Below are positions 62,282 through 64,000 of a stretch of 64,000 nt of DNA, in pieces (positions within the stretch are counted from its first letter, which is position 1; the number at the start of each line of letters is the position of its first letter). Origin of the DNA: Paracidovorax konjaci (GTDB lineage Bacteria > Pseudomonadota > Gammaproteobacteria > Burkholderiales > Burkholderiaceae_C). The DNA lies in the NCBI RefSeq assembly GCF_900112675.1, contig NZ_FOMQ01000008.1:144316-208315 (forward strand). Direction: 5' to 3'. A model generated the notes under the pieces. That model saw only the letters and a program-made list of their open reading frames with translations, was not told the DNA's origin and did no database searches. Position numbers and translations under genes: made by a program.

Positions 62282-62762
62282 TCATGCCATATGTTTTGGA
62301 GGGCTGGCACAGGGGCCATAAGCGAGAAGTGCTTCTTCGCTGTAACAGCCATGCAGGTTTGCACGGCAGAGCGCCGTGGCGTGTTCAGGTGATTCGCATC
62401 GATGGCGTACAGCCTGCTGTCCATGTCGCCGGCAGGGCGGCGCTGTCGCTGCTGCGGCGGTTGCCTTACTGGCCCAGCACCATGCTGCCGGTGCCGTCCT
62501 CCGCATACACCGTCTGCTGCGTGATTGCGAGCGTGCTGCTGCCGGACAGGCGCGCGTCGCGCTTGAACACGCGCTGACCCAGGGCGTTGGTGGTGTAGCT
62601 GACGGCCAGGGCACCGGCCGGGTCGCTGCTCGCATTGGCCGCGGTGATGCGGCCCTCCACGCCGCAGTGCAGGAACGTGTCGCCCTTCTTCATGAGCGCC
62701 CTCGTGGCGTTCTGGCTGTACGCCGCCTGCGTGACCTGGGCCGATTTGAGATTCTTAATCTA
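62282..62762 (-). pseudogene. decayed Rhs core fragment (displaced tip)
   Basis: Read on the minus strand from 62759, the frame gives Rhs repeat sequence (VEGRITAANASSDPAGALAV, then TTNALGQRVFKRDARLSGSS, ending TGSMVLGQ) and stops at a TAA. In the next frame the text resumes as DMDSRLYAIDANHLNTPRR, the same junction that opens the intact Rhs at the window edge, and then degenerates. About 20 codons are missing between the two. So there is a nonsense mutation, a shift and a deletion. It immediately follows the immunity gene, the classical place of an orphan Rhs tip. Confidence 0.75.
62378..62417. repeat. direct repeat of the Rhs junction
   Basis: These 40 bases match 63961-64000 at 38 of 40 positions. 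They encode the LYAIDANHLNTPRR/LYAIDADHLNTPRR segment of the Rhs core and give homology for tip exchange by recombination. Confidence 0.85.
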
Positions 62763-63035
62763 TCAATCAACAAGATTAAGGCCTTCCCTCCAGTCGGGAG
62801 AACTCGGGAGCTGATAAATATCAGCATTTCTTTTGACAAGAAAAGGGCCATTTCCCGCCAAGGCATATAGATGATTGCCAGATTTGATGAATTCAGATGT
62901 GTTGAAAAAAAACACCCATCCTTTCTCAATCTCCTTTGTATCTTCTAAAATTATTCGAAAATCATCATTTGCAATTTCGGCCAAACGTTGGACATAATTT
63001 TCGGCAATCCTAAGCGCCTCAGCGTATTCAATCAT
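62763..63035 (-). CDS. Imm35-like immunity protein
   Basis: A 90-residue protein directly downstream of the Rhs toxin tip. The central KGWVFFFNTSEFIKSGN, then YALAGNGPFLVKRN matches the Imm35/YrhB-type immunity family, known to accompany papain-fold and other polymorphic toxins. Base composition is clearly less GC-rich than the rest of the window, as is the toxin end. The start codon follows the Rhs stop at once, so both are co-expressed and it should neutralise the toxin. Confidence 0.8.
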   Translation of the reverse strand: MIEYAEALRIAENYVQRLAEIANDDFRIILEDTKEIEKGWVFFFNTSEFIKSGNHLYALAGNGPFLVKRNADIYQLPSSPDWREGLNLVD

Positions 63036-64000
63036 TTAATTTGTCCTTAGCAACTGGAGATGTCTGTAGCCATTAATTGATGCTGCACCTCCCGTCTGAC
63101 CGTCAAGATACCGAACGACTCCATTTTGGTTTACCACATTAAATACGTGACCGACAGAGCCATTTAAGGGTGCACCATACACAATGCCTCGCGCTCCATT
63201 TCCTGCATTGATCATGGAATTAATAATGTCAACGCTGGTCGCTGGCAATCCAAAGCGCTGTCCATAGGTGGATTCGAGAACACTTATGCGAAATGGCCCT
63301 CCTCCTAGAGCAGATGCGGAATTTCCCGCAAGAGTTGCATCCGTAGCAATCGCGCAGTTGACGCAATTCATGCTTCCGCCGATTGCGTTTACTCCGCGAA
63401 TAGATCCAGCATTGGGATTACTCGCAGAAAAACAGGACGCACCATTCTGCAACCCCTGCAATACCGATTGCATTTGCCTAACATTGATCGTCGTAAATCC
63501 CTGCCCAGGAGCCGAAACATACATCGGCGCATAGTTGGGCTGGTACTGCCGAATCTGGCTTGTGAGATTCACACCCTGCGCGTTGAGCAGACTTTGCGCA
63601 TAACTGACCGGAGGCACGGCCGAACGCCTTTGCAGGCCTTCGTCGTCCGAGAAGTTCAGCGGATCGGCGCCCACATACCCAAACCGATTCCACCCGCCCT
63701 CCAGCCCGATCGGATCGGCCTGGATGTACCTCCCGCTCGCCGCGTCGTAGTACCGGTGCAGGTTGTAGTTCAGCCCCGTCTCCTCGTCCCACACCTGCCC
63801 CGGATACCGCAGGTCGAACCGCACCGCTTCCCCGTAGCTGCGGATGCCGGCTTGCCCGCTCTGCGCGTAGCCCGTGGCGCCGGTGGTGGGGTTGGCCTCG
63901 CCAAAGCCGGTGATGAGCCACTGCCACACCACCTGCCCCTGCGCGTTCGTCAGCCTCCTTGGCGTGTTCAGGTGGTCCGCATCGATGGCGTACAGCCTGC
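63036..64000 (-). CDS. Rhs-family polymorphic toxin, C-terminal part (papain-fold/glutamine deamidase-like tip)
   Basis: The visible 321 codons hold the end of the Rhs core (YDAASGRYIQADPIGLEGGW, then GYVGADPLNFSDDEGLQ) and a tip of about 200 residues. Tip motifs are SMNCVNCAIATDATLAGN, then NGSVGHVFNVVNQNGVVRYL and DGQTGG: the Cys, His and Asp order of papain-fold (Tox-PL type) deamidases. Its composition drops in GC exactly after the core motif. The protein should be delivered by a type VI or similar secretion system, not in the window. The N-terminus lies beyond the right edge. Confidence 0.88.
   Translation of the reverse strand, partial: RLYAIDADHLNTPRRLTNAQGQVVWQWLITGFGEANPTTGATGYAQSGQAGIRSYGEAVRFDLRYPGQVWDEETGLNYNLHRYYDAASGRYIQADPIGLEGGWNRFGYVGADPLNFSDDEGLQRRSAVPPVSYAQSLLNAQGVNLTSQIRQYQPNYAPMYVSAPGQGFTTINVRQMQSVLQGLQNGASCFSASNPNAGSIRGVNAIGGSMNCVNCAIATDATLAGNSASALGGGPFRISVLESTYGQRFGLPATSVDIINSMINAGNGARGIVYGAPLNGSVGHVFNVVNQNGVVRYLDGQTGGAASINGYRHLQLLRTN

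Overview
The window reads as chromosomal DNA of a GC-rich beta-proteobacterium of the Comamonadaceae, most likely a plant-associated Acidovorax. This is inferred from a Bug-type tricarboxylate-binding protein, a type IV pilin next to its own oligosaccharyltransferase, a perfect PIP box in front of a very large effector-like gene, and an Rhs toxin locus. No similarity search was possible, so family names rest on motifs seen in the translated sequence.

Layout. 1-7826: a nitrilase cut by the window edge, the envelope protein YhdP and, divergently, GlnE. 7987-9828: a chemoreceptor with a CheR-docking tail. 10107-23067: the most distinctive block, a one-module NRPS (condensation, serine-type adenylation, carrier, reductase), a GT1-type glycosyltransferase, an MbtH-like protein, a TetR-type regulator with a palindromic operator candidate, and a complete RND efflux system. 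Together they look like a secondary-metabolite biosynthesis and export cluster. An FNR/Anr-type box lies upstream. 23198-28086: a perfect PIP box and a 1597-aa candidate type III effector. 28292-38365: an HD-GYP-like protein, a periplasmic glutathione peroxidase, a possible small RNA, a GST, PurB, YaeQ, two small zinc/cysteine proteins, a probable yybP-ykoY (Mn) riboswitch before a TerC-family gene, a holin-like membrane protein and a BepA-type protease. 38491-46289: MoaC, a pilin glycosylation enzyme and sigma-54-type pilA, an FHA protein with a PP2C phosphatase, a second TerC, and SucCD. 46457-59895: housekeeping genes (argC, dprA, a LysM protein, def-lipoprotein-fmt-azlCD, pgk, pyrF), then a LysR/Bug/aspartoacylase group and an EamA transporter. 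60278-62212: a second chemoreceptor. 62282-64000: an Rhs C-terminal tip with a papain-fold toxin, an Imm35-like immunity gene, and a decayed second Rhs core behind it.

Across the window at least six intergenic copies, plus one inside a coding end, of a short palindromic repeat are scattered. They share a hairpin built on GTTTGCTAT/ATAGCAAAC and a CGGCGGCAT flank. One copy shows a compensatory base-pair change, and two copies sit at or beside stop codons.

The best candidates for something undescribed are the serine NRPS-glycosyltransferase-RND cluster, the PIP-box effector, the repeat family and the structured RNA candidate at 30401-30494.
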